DNA from: an uncultured Parabacteroides sp.
GTDB lineage: Bacteria; Bacteroidota; Bacteroidia; Bacteroidales; Tannerellaceae
Direction: 5' to 3'
Assembly (NCBI GenBank): GCA_937890135.1
Contig: CALBYC010000200.1
Coordinates: 1-15,322 of the forward strand
Length of the DNA stretch: 15,322 nt
The notes beneath the pieces were generated by a model, which saw nothing but the letters and a program-made list of their open reading frames with translations, was not told the origin of the DNA and ran no database searches. How positions within the stretch are numbered: the stretch's first letter is position 1; the number at the start of each line of letters is the position of its first letter. Positions 15,247 to 15,322 of this stretch are shown one piece after another. The translations under genes and the position numbers were made by a program.

Positions 15247-15322
15247 TTATCTGATGACAGTCGACTCGCCAATCCAACCACCGATAGTGAACGGTTTGCC
15301 CTTCTCAATATCCGGGTGCATG
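15247..15322 (-). CDS. C-terminal end of an unidentified upstream gene (partial)
   Basis: A frame open from the window edge ends at TAA (15249-15247), 9 bases before the lptC start. The 24 visible residues begin with an internal Met, continue with HPDIEKGKPFTIGGW and end in TVIR. The short gap to lptC suggests the same operon. Too little is present to name it. A chance frame is possible but less likely given the spacing. Confidence 0.5.
   Translation of the reverse strand, partial: MHPDIEKGKPFTIGGWIGESTVIR

Overview
The window is about 15.3 kb of chromosomal DNA from a Bacteroidetes bacterium, most probably order Bacteroidales and close to Bacteroides and its relatives. The grounds are: two promoters of the Bacteroidetes form (TTTG-like box, 19 bases, TAnnTTTG) ahead of the genes at 2685 and 5063; a protein with a type B (CHU_C) type IX secretion sorting domain; a NtrC-type regulator with GAFTDA instead of GAFTGA; moderate to low G+C; and absence of strong Shine-Dalgarno sequences. 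No family was confirmed by database search.

Layout. Bases 1-497 hold no intact gene, only two perfect inverted repeats and a broken reading frame on the minus strand that may be the tail of a transposase. dnaK (498-2399, minus) follows, ending in a clear hairpin terminator. A 285-base divergent region (2400-2684) rich in inverted repeats separates it from a plus-strand pair: a secreted protein with a gliding-motility/T9SS type B C-terminal domain (2685-4025) and an overlapping lytic transglycosylase with a LysM-like tail (4022-4984). From its own promoter then runs a tight plus-strand cluster, yicC - gmk - small two-helix membrane protein - nadD - 33-residue membrane peptide - ogt (5063-7939), covering RNA turnover, guanine nucleotide and NAD synthesis and DNA alkylation repair. 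Next is a two-component system, a sigma54-type response regulator (8057-9418) overlapping its NtrB-like histidine kinase (9408-10730).

The right end runs on the minus strand and concerns the cell envelope: the last codons of an unidentified gene (15247-15322), lptC (LPS export, 14518-15237), a CNNM/CBS/CorC membrane protein (13252-14511) and a PpiD/SurA-like periplasmic foldase (11009-13144), which ends at a strong hairpin terminator facing the kinase gene.

Most of the window is housekeeping, and I see no clear new defence or mobile system. The points worth a second look are the two small membrane proteins embedded in the yicC-ogt cluster, the inverted repeats and sigma54-like element upstream of dnaK, the tandem ATTCCGA repeats ahead of the response regulator, and the sorting-domain protein paired with a lytic transglycosylase.
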